Assembly (NCBI RefSeq): GCF_003097235.1
Contig: NZ_QEQQ01000022.1
Location: 1 to 64,000 of the forward strand
Length of the DNA stretch: 64,000 nucleotides
Direction: 5' to 3'
Source of the DNA: Pseudomonas sp. CC120222-01a
Lineage (GTDB): Bacteria > Pseudomonadota > Gammaproteobacteria > Pseudomonadales > Pseudomonadaceae
A program made the translations under genes and the position numbers. Below are positions 1 through 9,000 of this stretch, one piece after another. The notes beneath the pieces were generated by a model. That model saw nothing but the letters and a program-made list of their open reading frames with translations, had not been told where the DNA came from and did no database searches. Positions within the stretch are counted from its first letter, which is position 1. Each line of letters begins with the position of its first letter.

Positions 1-147
1 GCCCATCATCAAGCACGCGGGAAGAAAACCACCCAAGCCTTGGTGATCCTTGCGCGTCGCTTGGCTCGGCTGGCCTTCGGCCTGATGAGGCATCAGGCCG
101 ACTGGAAGCCCGAGGTATATACCGGAGGTGCTAAGCCGGCCAACTGA
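1..147 (+). CDS. C-terminal end of an IS110-family-type transposase (cut by window edge)
   Basis: The frame is open from the first base to a TGA at 145-147 and encodes 48 residues. The segment has a basic helix with the pattern GKKTTQALVILARRLARL, then a short charged tail. This resembles the extreme C-terminus of IS110/IS1111-type transposases, which end in a similar helix after the conserved transposase domain. Only this tail is visible, so the catalytic residues and the left end of the element are outside the window. The 300 bp that follow are non-coding and hold a long hairpin, possibly the end of the element. The family call rests on resemblance only. Confidence 0.5.
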   Translation, partial: AHHQARGKKTTQALVILARRLARLAFGLMRHQADWKPEVYTGGAKPAN

Positions 148-248
148 GGCCGGGGCTGCTGCGCAGCCCAACCAAACTGACGGATAGCACCCAACGCCGA
201 AGAGAAATTCTCTGGCGCACTGACTTGTGCCTGGAGATTGCTGAAAGA

Positions 249-285
249 GGCCGAAGGCGGTTCAACTGAGAAATTGCCTTCGGCC
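249..285. repeat. Inverted repeat downstream of the transposase tail
   Basis: Ten-base arms GGCCGAAGGC (249-258) and GCCTTCGGCC (276-285) are perfectly complementary across a 17-base loop. It lies in a non-coding gap between the transposase stop and the Fur-regulated sigma gene. It could be the terminal structure of the insertion sequence or a weak terminator; no T-run follows. The rest of 148-440 shows no gene. Confidence 0.4.
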
Positions 286-331
286 ATAGAATCTCCCACA
301 GGGATTGCATCAACCTCCAGACCTGCGTGGT

Positions 332-370
332 CCTTGTGGGAGCGGGTTTACCCGCGAAGAGGCCGGTTCA
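332..370. repeat. REP element, family A (single)
   Basis: A TGTGGGAGCGGG arm followed by the partial palindrome GCGGGTTTACCCGC and then GAAGAGGCC. This is the common Pseudomonas REP type seen again at 26851, 29960, 35048 and 42751 in this window. Confidence 0.8.
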
Positions 371-441
371 GGCAACAAAGCATTCATGATGGCAATCCGA
401 TAAGCGTCCATTGCACCCCACCCCCTGCCTCTGTAACAATC

Positions 442-460
442 GCGAATAATTATCGTTAGT
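442..460 (+). promoter_or_regulatory. Putative Fur box of the sigma/anti-sigma operon
   Basis: The 19 bases GCGAATAATTATCGTTAGT match the classical Fur consensus at about 12 of 19 positions and lie 29 bp before the sigma-factor start codon. This fits iron-repressed expression of a FecI-type sigma gene. It was judged by eye. Confidence 0.55.
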
Positions 461-488
461 TAATGCATTCGTTCCGGGGGGACGCTGC

Positions 489-1007
489 GTGTCTTCTGCC
501 CACAGCCCACACGCCGAACTGGTCGGCTCGCTGTACCGCGACCATCGCGGCTGGTTGCTCGCCTGGCTGCAACGCAGCATGGCCTGCCGCCAGCGTGCCG
601 AAGACCTGAGCCAGGACACCTTCGTGCGCCTGCTCGGCCGCGAGCAGCTGGACACCCCGCGCGAGCCGCGCGCCTTCCTCGCCGCCGTGGCCAAGGGCCT
701 GATGTTCGACCACTTCCGCCGCGCAGCGCTGGAGCAAGCCTACCTGGCCGAGCTGGCGCTGATCCCCGAAGCCGAACACCCGTCCCCAGAAACCCAGCAC
801 CTGATCCTCGAAGACCTCAAGGCCATCGACCGCCTGCTCGGCAAGCTGTCGAGCAAGGCCCGCGCTGCCTTCCTGCACAATCGCCTGGATGGCATGGGCC
901 ACGCCGAAATTGCCGAACGCCTGGGCGTTTCGGTGTCGCGCGTGCGCCAGTACATCGCCCAAGGCATGCGCCAGTGCTATGTGGCCCTGTACGGGGAACC
1001 GACGTGA
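489..1007 (+). CDS. FecI-like ECF sigma factor (iron starvation type)
   Basis: The 172-residue protein has the two-domain layout of group IV sigma factors. Region 2 spans about residues 10-75 and includes AEDLSQDTFVRLL, the usual -10 recognition helix. Region 4 spans about 105-165 with the HTH GHAEIAERLGVSVSRVRQYI. It should direct RNA polymerase to the receptor gene downstream once a ferric siderophore signal arrives. The start is GTG at 489, behind a GGGGG purine run. A Fur box sits just upstream. The stop overlaps the GTG of the FecR-like gene (GTGA), so the pair is translationally coupled. The siderophore recognised cannot be read from the sequence. Confidence 0.9.
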   Translation: MSSAHSPHAELVGSLYRDHRGWLLAWLQRSMACRQRAEDLSQDTFVRLLGREQLDTPREPRAFLAAVAKGLMFDHFRRAALEQAYLAELALIPEAEHPSPETQHLILEDLKAIDRLLGKLSSKARAAFLHNRLDGMGHAEIAERLGVSVSRVRQYIAQGMRQCYVALYGEPT

Positions 1008-1960
1008 ACAACACACCGGTTTCGTCGCGGGTGCTGGAAGCCGCCATTGCCTGGAAAATGAGCCTGGACGATGACAGCGGCAGCCCTGACGAGCGCAACG
1101 AATTCATCCGCTGGCATGCCGCCAGCGAGGAACATGCCCGTGCCTGGCGCCAGCTCGGCGCCCTCGACCACCGCGTCAGTGTCGCTGCCGGCCCGGCTCG
1201 GCAGGCCCTGCTGCAATCGCGCGTCAGCCTGCGCCGCCGGATCGGCAAGGCCGGCAGCGGGCTGGCCGGCCTGTTGCTGCTTGGCGCTCTACTGGCCGGG
1301 GTCGGCACACCGTCACTGGCCCCCAGTTACTGGCTCGCGGATCAACGCACCGCTACCGGTGAACTGCGTACCCTGCGCCTGGCCGATGGCACGCTGTTGA
1401 GCCTCAATACCCACACCGCGGTGGATATCGACTACGACGGCGACCAACGTGTGCTGGTGCTGCATCAGGGCGAAATCTCGGTGGAAACCGGCCACGACGA
1501 TCCACGCCCGTTGCTGGTGCGTACCGACGATGGCCGCCTGCGCCCGCTGGGCACGCGCTTCCTGGTGCGCCGCGAAGACAACGGCACGCGCCTGGAAGTG
1601 CTGCAGTCGTCGGTCGCCGCCATGCCGCACAACAGCGGCGACGAACAGGTCCTGCACGAAGGCCAGCAAGTGCTGATGAACAGCAACGGCCTGGGCCAGA
1701 TAGGCCCGGTGCCAGTCGGGGCGGATGCCTGGACCCGCGGCATGCTGGTGGTCGACAACGTACGCCTGGCCGACCTGCTGAAACAGCTGGGCCACTACCG
1801 CAACGGCCATCTGGGCGTGGCCGAAGAAGTGGCCGACCTGCGCGTGACCGGCAGCTTCCCGCTGACCGACACCGACCTGGCACTGGCTTCGCTGGTGCCG
1901 GCGCTGCCGGTGAAGATCGAGCGGCATACGCCGTGGTGGGTGACCGTAGTCCCCAAATGA
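1004..1960 (+). CDS. FecR-like anti-sigma regulator
   Basis: This inner-membrane regulator holds the ECF sigma factor in check and relays the signal from the receptor's periplasmic domain. The N-terminal cytoplasmic domain (about residues 1-80) has the typical AIAWKMSLDDDS...FIRWHAASEEHARAW pattern (DUF4880-like). One membrane segment follows at about 86-104 (LAGLLLLGALLAGVG). The rest is a periplasmic FecR domain with the LRLADGTLLSLNTHTAVDIDY motif and a C-terminal STN-like segment. A longer frame begins at 974, but GTG 1004 overlaps the sigma stop and has GGGGAAC ahead of it, so I prefer it. Its gene order with the sigma gene and a receptor carrying an STN domain is the standard signalling trio. 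Confidence 0.9.
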   Translation: MNNTPVSSRVLEAAIAWKMSLDDDSGSPDERNEFIRWHAASEEHARAWRQLGALDHRVSVAAGPARQALLQSRVSLRRRIGKAGSGLAGLLLLGALLAGVGTPSLAPSYWLADQRTATGELRTLRLADGTLLSLNTHTAVDIDYDGDQRVLVLHQGEISVETGHDDPRPLLVRTDDGRLRPLGTRFLVRREDNGTRLEVLQSSVAAMPHNSGDEQVLHEGQQVLMNSNGLGQIGPVPVGADAWTRGMLVVDNVRLADLLKQLGHYRNGHLGVAEEVADLRVTGSFPLTDTDLALASLVPALPVKIERHTPWWVTVVPK

Positions 1961-1981
1961 ACCTGAAACCGCCTATTCGCC

Positions 1982-2097
1982 TGTAGGAGCGGCCTTGTGT
2001 CGCGAAAGGGGCGCGAAGCGGCCCCCGGATATCAGCCAATTGCTGACATTGCCGGGGCTCCTTCGCAGCCCTTTCGCGACACAAGGCCGCTCCTACA
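1982..2097. repeat. REP pair, family B (long inverted repeat)
   Basis: Two perfectly complementary 29-base arms (1982-2010 and 2069-2097) each contain AGCGGCCTTGTGTCGCGAAAGGG or its complement, with GCGAAGCGGCCCC-type inner stems. This is the second REP family of the window. It lies between the anti-sigma gene and the receptor gene and could attenuate read-through. Confidence 0.85.
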
Positions 2098-2124
2098 AGC
2101 GATGAATCCGCACAGGCAAAAGCC

Positions 2125-2170
2125 AGATTCAAATAATTCTCACTTTTTTTCCGATTCCCCCTGTCACTTC
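2125..2170 (+). promoter_or_regulatory. Candidate ECF-sigma-dependent promoter of the receptor gene
   Basis: An AT-rich block GATTCAAATAATTCTCAC is followed by a T-run in the 128 bp between the REP pair and the receptor gene. AAATAATTCTCA-like boxes are commonly seen ahead of FecI/FpvI-controlled siderophore receptor genes. The assignment is by position and resemblance only. Confidence 0.35.
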
Positions 2171-2225
2171 TGGAATCTCGCTCGGCAAGGAAGCAGTTAG
2201 CACTTATCCGTCGAGGAACCGCTGC

Positions 2226-4658
2226 ATGTCCCGTGCCGTTGATCGTATCCTGCGTCCCAGCCTGATGGCCCTGGCCATCGCCATGGCCGCGCCATTGTCC
2301 AGCACCGCCCTGTTCGCCGCCGAGCAGTCCGCGCCGCGCGCCTACAACCTGCCCGCCGCACCGCTGGCCAGCACCCTGAACCAGATCGCCAGCCAGTCGG
2401 GCATCGCCCTGGCCATCGACCCGGCGCTGGTCAGCGGCCGTACCTCGGCCCCGGTCAATGGCCAGTACAATGGCCTCGGCGCCTTGCAGGCAGCCCTTCA
2501 GGGCACCGGGCTGCAACTGCAGCAGAGCAGCGTTGGCAGCTACAGCCTGGTCGCCGTACCGGATGGCGCCCTGGCCCTGCCGGAAACCACGGTGAATGCC
2601 GCCAGCGCTTCCGAAAGCGCCTGGGGCCCGGTCGACGGCTACCTGGCCAAGCGCACCGCCGCCGGCACCAAGACCGACACCGCGCTGGTCGAAGTCCCGC
2701 GCTCGATCTCCGTGGCCACCCGTCAGCAGATGAGCGACCGCGGCGTGCACAGCCTGGACGACGCCGTGAAATACATGCCGGGTATCGTCTCCGCCAGCTT
2801 CGGCAGCGACACCCGCTACGACTGGATGCGCGTGCGTGGTTTCGAGCCGACCCAGTTCCTCGACGGCCTGCCGCTGCCACGGGGCGTGTATGCCAACCCG
2901 AAAGCCGAAACCTGGAACCTCGACCGTCTGGCCTTACTGCGCGGCCCGGCCTCCTCTATCTACGGCCAGACACCGCCTGGCGGGTTGCTGGACATGGTCA
3001 GCCGCCGCCCTCAGGCCGAAAGCGCCCACGAGATCGAACTGCAGTACGGCAGCGACAACCACCGCCAGATCAACTTCGCCAGCACTGGCAAGATTGATGA
3101 CGAAGGGCGATTCCTTTACGGGGTCAGCGGCGTGATCCGCGATGGCGGCACGCAGATCGACCATATCGACGACAAGCGCTACAACATCGCCCCGAGCCTG
3201 ACCTGGAACATCGACGACGACACCTCGCTGACCCTGCTGACCCAGTTCACCCGCGACGATACCGGCGTCACCAGCCAGTTCCGACCAATCCAGGGCACCA
3301 AGATCGACATGCCGTTCGGCAAGATCTCCCACCACAAGAATCTGGGCGACCCGGACTATGAGTTCTACGATCGTACCTACTACGCGCTGGGCTATGCCTT
3401 CGAGCATCGCATCAACGAAGTCTGGCAGTTCCGCCAGAACCTTCGCTACACCAAGTCGGACCTGTCGTTCCAGACTATCACCGTAAACAGCTACTTCCCC
3501 GAGTTCGGCATGGTAGTGGATAACGACGGCAATGTTGGCCGGAGCACTACAAACGTTGATGAGGACATCAGCCAATTCGCCGTCGACAACAATTTCGAGG
3601 GCAACTTCAATACCGGCGATATTAGCCACACCCTGCTGATCGGCCTGGACCACCAGCGTACCAACAACAACTTCCTGACGATCTACGGCACTGCACCCAG
3701 CATCAACGTGAACAATCCCGTTTACGGCTTGCCGATCACTCGACCAGATCGCTCCGATGCCTACTACGACTACGACCAGAAAACCCGCCAGACAGGCGTC
3801 TATATTCAGGACCAGATGGCGCTCGGGAACTGGCGTCTGACCTTGGGTGGCCGTGAGGATTGGGTACATACCAGCACCAAATTCTTCAATAAGGGTGACG
3901 CCACCAACACACAACGCGACAGCAACTTTAGCGGTAACGCAGCAATCAGTTACGTCTTCGATTCCGGCTTCGTTCCCTATCTGTCTTATGCCGAGTCTTT
4001 TCAACCGGCCAGCAAGGCAGACGTGAACCCGACCAGCTCGTTCAAACCAACCGAAGGCAAGCAGTGGGAACTGGGTATCAAGTACCAGCCACCGGGCTCC
4101 AACACTTTGCTGTCGGCTGCTGTGTATGACCTTACTCAGAAGAACGTACTGGTCACCAATAACGACGGCAACACTAGTGTCACCAGTCAGACCGGCGAAG
4201 TGAAAGTCCACGGCCTGGAGCTGGAAGCGGTTTCCGACGTCACCGAAAACCTCAAGCTGACGGCCGCCTACACCCTGGCCAAGTCGGAAGTGCAGGACGG
4301 CGAATTCAAAGGTAACCGTCTTCAACTGATGCCCAACCAGCAAGCGTCGCTGTGGGCCGACTACACCTGGCACAGCGGCGTGCTCGACGGCTTCGGCATC
4401 GGTGGTGGTGCGCGCTACACCGGCAACACCTACGGCGATCAGGCCAACACTTACCTGGGCAAGGCCAATGCCTACACCGTGTTCGACGCCTCGGTGCATT
4501 ACGACCTCGGTCGCCTGAGCACCAGCCTCAAGGGCGCGTCGGTGGCGGTCAATGCCACCAACCTGTTCAACAAGGACTACATCTCCACCTGCGATAGCTA
4601 CTACTGCTACTACGGCGATGAGCGCAGCGTTGTCGCCAGTGCTTCCTATAAGTTCTGA
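2226..4658 (+). CDS. TonB-dependent siderophore receptor with signalling (STN) domain
   Basis: This outer-membrane transducer imports a ferric siderophore. A signal peptide covers about residues 1-32 (cleavage near ALFA-AEQ). The STN signalling domain follows at about 38-112 (YNLPAAPLASTLNQIASQSG), then the plug from about 150 (EVPRSISVATRQQM, DDAVKYMPGI, RVRGFEPTQFLDGLPLP) and a 22-strand-type barrel ending in the aromatic terminus YKF. Near the C-terminus two cysteines (about 789 and 794) form the CDSYYC pattern found in FhuA/FiuA/FoxA-type hydroxamate receptors. That makes a ferrichrome or ferrioxamine-type ligand plausible but not proven. Together with the sigma and FecR genes upstream it forms a cell-surface signalling unit. 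The 810-residue length is normal for receptors with an STN domain. Confidence 0.92.
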   Translation: MSRAVDRILRPSLMALAIAMAAPLSSTALFAAEQSAPRAYNLPAAPLASTLNQIASQSGIALAIDPALVSGRTSAPVNGQYNGLGALQAALQGTGLQLQQSSVGSYSLVAVPDGALALPETTVNAASASESAWGPVDGYLAKRTAAGTKTDTALVEVPRSISVATRQQMSDRGVHSLDDAVKYMPGIVSASFGSDTRYDWMRVRGFEPTQFLDGLPLPRGVYANPKAETWNLDRLALLRGPASSIYGQTPPGGLLDMVSRRPQAESAHEIELQYGSDNHRQINFASTGKIDDEGRFLYGVSGVIRDGGTQIDHIDDKRYNIAPSLTWNIDDDTSLTLLTQFTRDDTGVTSQFRPIQGTKIDMPFGKISHHKNLGDPDYEFYDRTYYALGYAFEHRINEVWQFRQNLRYTKSDLSFQTITVNSYFPEFGMVVDNDGNVGRSTTNVDEDISQFAVDNNFEGNFNTGDISHTLLIGLDHQRTNNNFLTIYGTAPSINVNNPVYGLPITRPDRSDAYYDYDQKTRQTGVYIQDQMALGNWRLTLGGREDWVHTSTKFFNKGDATNTQRDSNFSGNAAISYVFDSGFVPYLSYAESFQPASKADVNPTSSFKPTEGKQWELGIKYQPPGSNTLLSAAVYDLTQKNVLVTNNDGNTSVTSQTGEVKVHGLELEAVSDVTENLKLTAAYTLAKSEVQDGEFKGNRLQLMPNQQASLWADYTWHSGVLDGFGIGGGARYTGNTYGDQANTYLGKANAYTVFDASVHYDLGRLSTSLKGASVAVNATNLFNKDYISTCDSYYCYYGDERSVVASASYKF

Positions 4659-4665
4659 GTGAGCT

Positions 4666-4686
4666 GGGGGCTGCTGCGCAGCCCCC
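4666..4686 (+). terminator. Strong hairpin after the receptor gene
   Basis: A 9-bp perfect stem GGGGGCTGC/GCAGCCCCC with a 3-base loop lies eight bases after the receptor stop. There is no T-run, so it may protect the mRNA or attenuate rather than fully terminate transcription into the PepSY gene. Confidence 0.5.
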
Positions 4687-4716
4687 ACGTTCCAACAGAC
4701 AAAAGTCGGTACCGTG

Positions 4717-5829
4717 ATGAAAAGCCCAACCATCCGCCGCTGGTCCGTGGTCCACACCTGGAGCAGCCTGGTCTGCACCCTGTTCCTGCTGTTGCTGGCG
4801 CTCACCGGCCTGCCGCTGATCTTCCACCACGAACTCGAACACCTGCTCGGCGATGCCGCAGAGCTGCGCGAGATGCCCGCCGGCACCCCGCACCTGGACC
4901 TGCAACAGCTGGTACTGAAAGCTGAGCAGCACCGCCCCGGCGAGGTGGTGCAGTATTTCGGATTCGACAAGGACGAACCCAACGGTGTGCTCGCCATCAC
5001 CGCTGCCACCGCCGGCACCGAACCCAATTCGTCCCATACCTTCATGCTCGACGCCCGCAGCGGCGAAGCCGTGGCCATGCCGGCCGCCAATGGCGGTTTC
5101 ATGATGCTCATGCTGCGCCTGCACGTAGACATGTTCGCCGGCCTGCCCGGCAAGTTGTTGCTGGCGTTCATGGGCATACTGTTCGTCGTTGCGATCATCT
5201 CCGGCACCGTGCTGTATGCGCCGTTCATGCGCCGCCTGGCGTTCGCCACCGTGCGCCCCGACAAATCCACCCGGCTGCGCTGGCTCGACCTGCACAACCT
5301 GATCGGCATCGTCACCCTGGCCTGGGCGCTGACCGTCGGCGTCACTGGGGTGATCAGCGCCCTCTCCGACCTCGTCATTGCCGCCTGGCGCCACGACAGC
5401 CTCGCCGCCATGGTCGCCCCTTATCGTGATGCCCCGGCACTGACCGAGCGCGCCCCCGCCACGCGACTGCTGGAAATCGCCGAACACGCCGCGCCCGGCA
5501 TGCGCCCGGATTTCATCGCCTTCCCTGGCACGCGCTTCTCCAGCGAACACCATTACGCCGTGTTCATGAACGGCGCCACGCACCTGACCTCGCACCTGCT
5601 GACGCCCGTACTGATCGACGCGCAGACACTCGACGTGACAGCCGTTGGCGAGCGCCCCTGGTACATGGACGCCATGGGCCTGTCGCAACCGCTGCACTTC
5701 GGTGACTATGGCGGGCGACCGATGCAGGTCCTGTGGGCAATTCTCGATGTGCTGACGATCATCGTGCTGGCAAGCGGCCTGTACCTGTGGTGGGGCAAGC
5801 GCAGCAAGCGCCGGGAGGCACGACCATGA
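4717..5829 (+). CDS. PepSY-TM membrane protein (siderophore-reductase type)
   Basis: The 370-residue inner-membrane protein has a first membrane helix at about 15-37 (VCTLFLLLLALTGLPLIFHHELEHLL), a periplasmic PepSY region, two central helices (about 145-165 and 190-215) and a last one at about 340-362. Paired histidines lie in the first helix-loop (FHHELEH) and in LDLHNLIG, consistent with haem-binding in the PepSY-TM family. Relatives such as FoxB and PiuB sit beside hydroxamate receptors and are thought to reduce or release iron from imported siderophores; I infer the same role here. ATG 4717 is preferred over the adjoining GTG 4714. The stop overlaps the next gene (ATGA). Confidence 0.82.
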   Translation: MKSPTIRRWSVVHTWSSLVCTLFLLLLALTGLPLIFHHELEHLLGDAAELREMPAGTPHLDLQQLVLKAEQHRPGEVVQYFGFDKDEPNGVLAITAATAGTEPNSSHTFMLDARSGEAVAMPAANGGFMMLMLRLHVDMFAGLPGKLLLAFMGILFVVAIISGTVLYAPFMRRLAFATVRPDKSTRLRWLDLHNLIGIVTLAWALTVGVTGVISALSDLVIAAWRHDSLAAMVAPYRDAPALTERAPATRLLEIAEHAAPGMRPDFIAFPGTRFSSEHHYAVFMNGATHLTSHLLTPVLIDAQTLDVTAVGERPWYMDAMGLSQPLHFGDYGGRPMQVLWAILDVLTIIVLASGLYLWWGKRSKRREARP

Positions 5830-6011
5830 GCCACACGTCGCAGACCACCTCGCGCATCTTTGCCTGGCCAGCGCTGATTGCCGCCCTCGGTGCGCTGGGC
5901 CTGTTCGCCGCCTTGCTTGGCGACGGCTGGTGGGACGGGCTGTCCTGGCTCGGTCTTGGCCTGCCCGCCTGGCTTTCCATCCGTGGCCTTTGGCGCGCCA
6001 ACGGTAGCTGA
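5826..6011 (+). CDS. Small two-helix membrane protein beside PepSY gene
   Basis: The 61-residue protein begins at ATG 5826, overlapping the PepSY stop by four bases. Two hydrophobic stretches occupy about residues 13-30 (WPALIAALGALGLFAALL) and 36-52 (GLSWLGLGLPAWLSIRG). I do not recognise a named family. Translational coupling implies it works with the PepSY protein, perhaps as a small subunit of the same inner-membrane reductase complex. This is inference from context. Confidence 0.7.
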   Translation: MSHTSQTTSRIFAWPALIAALGALGLFAALLGDGWWDGLSWLGLGLPAWLSIRGLWRANGS

Positions 6012-6072
6012 CTAACACGGCCCGCCCATCACGTCCGCGCATCATGGTCTGCCTCGTTCAAGGAGACGAAGC

Positions 6073-9000
6073 ATGACCATACAGCCATTGTTCCAAGTGC
6101 TGGACGCCCAGTTGGAGGCCTTGCTGCCACCGCTGCAAGGCATCGAACATGCCCTCGATCAACACCTCGCCGGGCTCTTTCCAGGGCTCGCCATCAGCGC
6201 CCGTACATTAATGTTCGAAGGCCATTCACTGTTTCAGCTGGTGGGCTTTCATCTGTTCGATGGCGGCGCGTTCCGCGTACCCACAGGCAGTCGGCCACGA
6301 CATGCCGATTATCCGGTCATAAGCCTGCCGCTGGATTTCAACAAGAGCCTCCACAGCTTCTGCCATGACCTGCGCCAAGCCCTGCACGCGCGCCTGGCCA
6401 ACTACTGGATGGAGCGTGGTGGCAATGGTTTGAGCCGCCTGGTTCGGCTGGCTTCGCACTTGCGCGACCGGTTCGAGGCAGAAATCCGCTTGCGCATGAC
6501 CGACCAGACCCTTTCCCCCCAACACGCACAGTTGCTCAGGACCTGCATACAGATGCCTTACCCCTGGCAACGACGGCAATTGCCTGCGGACATGCGCCCG
6601 CAAATCTATCGAATCCTGCTGAGCAGCACTGCCCCCAACTGGCGTGGTTATCTGCCAGGTTTTCTGGTGCTCACCGAGCAGAGCCTGGAGGGGGGCTTGC
6701 TGGAGCCTCACGAGAGTGTTGGCCGAGCGATGCTGTGCAGCATCGCCCACGGCATCGAGGCCTTCGACAGCCTGACGGCCCTTCATCAGGAAGTCTGCGA
6801 GCGCCTGGAAGACCCCCAGCAAAGCGAGCACCTGGTCAAGCTGATGATCGACCCTGCCGAACAACACAGTGCCCGCCAAGCCGAACGCTTGCGCTATGAC
6901 TGGTACACCGACGATCTGGCCGACTACTTCGCTTACGCTACCCGTGACGCGCAGATCAAGCAGCTCAGCCACGCCTGGCAGACCGCCTGGAATCGCGGGC
7001 AGCAGCGTGACATCGGGCTGTTCGACCAGGCATTGGCCAAGGCCCTGGACTGGCGAGGCGCCGTCAGCAGCAAGGGACCGATGGCCAACCGCTACGGCCA
7101 GTTGCTGGAAAAACACTTGCCCAACTGGCTACGCAAGACCTCGGCGCAAGGTGTCGCGCACATCATGCAGGCCATGCAAGAACAGATAGCCGCCATCGAA
7201 GGCGCCAGCGGCCCAGGCATCCTGACACTCGATCAATTCACGCAACGGCACAGCTTGCTGCATTGGGTCAACGAGCGCCTGAGCGAGTACTTGCAACGTG
7301 ACCCAGGCCTGGATATCGATCCCAGGGATATTTCCGTCAGCGTCACTCTGGCGCGCCAGAAAGGCCCGTTCATCCAACCTCAACCCACTGGCATTACCAG
7401 CAGCTACATCCCGGTCGCGAGCCGCCCGCAGGTGGGCGACACCGTCGAACTGGTGCAACACACCTACCGCCTTGAAGAACTGGCATTGCTGAATATTGCC
7501 TGGTTCGACGTGGATTACTGGCTGACGGCGCGCGTACATGTGTATGGCGACCAACCTCTGCCCGCGCTCACGCCTGCGCGAGTAAAAGACATCGTACGAC
7601 GACTCAACGCGGGCAGCGGCTACCAAGCCTACCTGCGCACCCAACTGCTCGATTCAGCGCAAGGCCGCTGGCGAGAAAAAGCCCATGGACAGCTCATGCG
7701 CACACGCATGAATGCCGAAGCGGTCAAGGCGCGCTACGCCGGCCATTTCCTCGAGGACGCCAGCGAGCAGGGCTATGGATGGGCCCACACGGTCATCCAC
7801 TCAGCCGACAGCCAGAGCCGACCACCGTTCGCAGGGCACGCGGTGCACGCACAGCAGTTGCTCATCAATGAAGACACCCTGCAAGGCGTGGTGCTGCTGG
7901 TCTCACCGCAGGCGTCCCGACGCATCGTGGTGTACTGCCCGGACGTCCCGGACCGCCTCTACTGGCGCGAGTACAGCGGTACCCGCGCGCTGATCAAGGC
8001 GGTGCGCGGCGACCTCCACCTGCAGGCCTACCTGCTCCAGCGCTTGCCGACGGCTACCGGACGCTTACTGGAAAAGCGTCTACGCAAAGGCGGGCTCGGA
8101 AGTACCGTGAAGGCTCAGACGATAACCGGTGAGCTGTGGCCAGCGCTGTACCGTGCAGAGGTCAACGGCCTGATGAGCGAAACGGATACGTCCACGCGCA
8201 GCAACCAGGAGCTGCTCGGCGAATTTTCGGTCAACGTCCTCAGGCTCGTGCTGGATATCGTCAGCCTGGTATTGCCGCAGCGCGCAATGATTGCCCTGGC
8301 ATTTGGCCGCATGTCGATATCGATATGGGATGGTTTCGAGGCCTTTGAACAGGGTGATCATGAGGGCGCCCTTCACCATGCCATCGCTGCCCTCGGCCAC
8401 GGCACCGCAGGGCTCAACGAAATGGCGGGGTCGGGCCTCATGCGCCGGGCCCTGCGCGGGCTGCCCAAACCGCCTCCGGTGCCGCTGCCCAGGCATTACG
8501 AGGCCGTCCCTGAGCGGGCCCGGCTCCGCTACCGGATCGATACCCTGCATGGCGAGGCGGTCTATGAGCTGCCCTCGGCCAAGCCGGGGCTGAGCCAGTA
8601 CTATGTGCAAGACGACCAGGGGGTTCTGTTCAATGTCAGCTATGACGGCCGGCGCTGGCGAGCCACCGACCCGGACCAGCCCTTTGCCTTTCTGAAACTG
8701 CCGATCAAACGCAAGCAAGACGGCAACTGGACAGTGGACTCGCCCGTGCTCTGGTATGACGGGTTACCCGACCTTGCCAGACTGCTGGAGCAATGCAGCC
8801 TGATCCCAGCACGGCAAGGCAGCGCGATCGAAAATCAACCAGGCCTGTTCGCCGCAGGCAGCCTGTTGTATCTGCAGCTGGGTAGCCACCAGCTTCCCGT
8901 TCGCCAGCATCTGCTCGCCGGCCATTACCATCTGCTGCTGCCTGACACCCTCAGCGGCGCCGTCCCAGCTTCGGCGGTCTTGCAGCAGCAAGGTGGTACA

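Noticed and set aside
2934..5411. 825-codon open frame antisense to the siderophore receptor and PepSY genes
   Set aside because: It spans two real genes and their gap, with no domain or ribosome-binding site.
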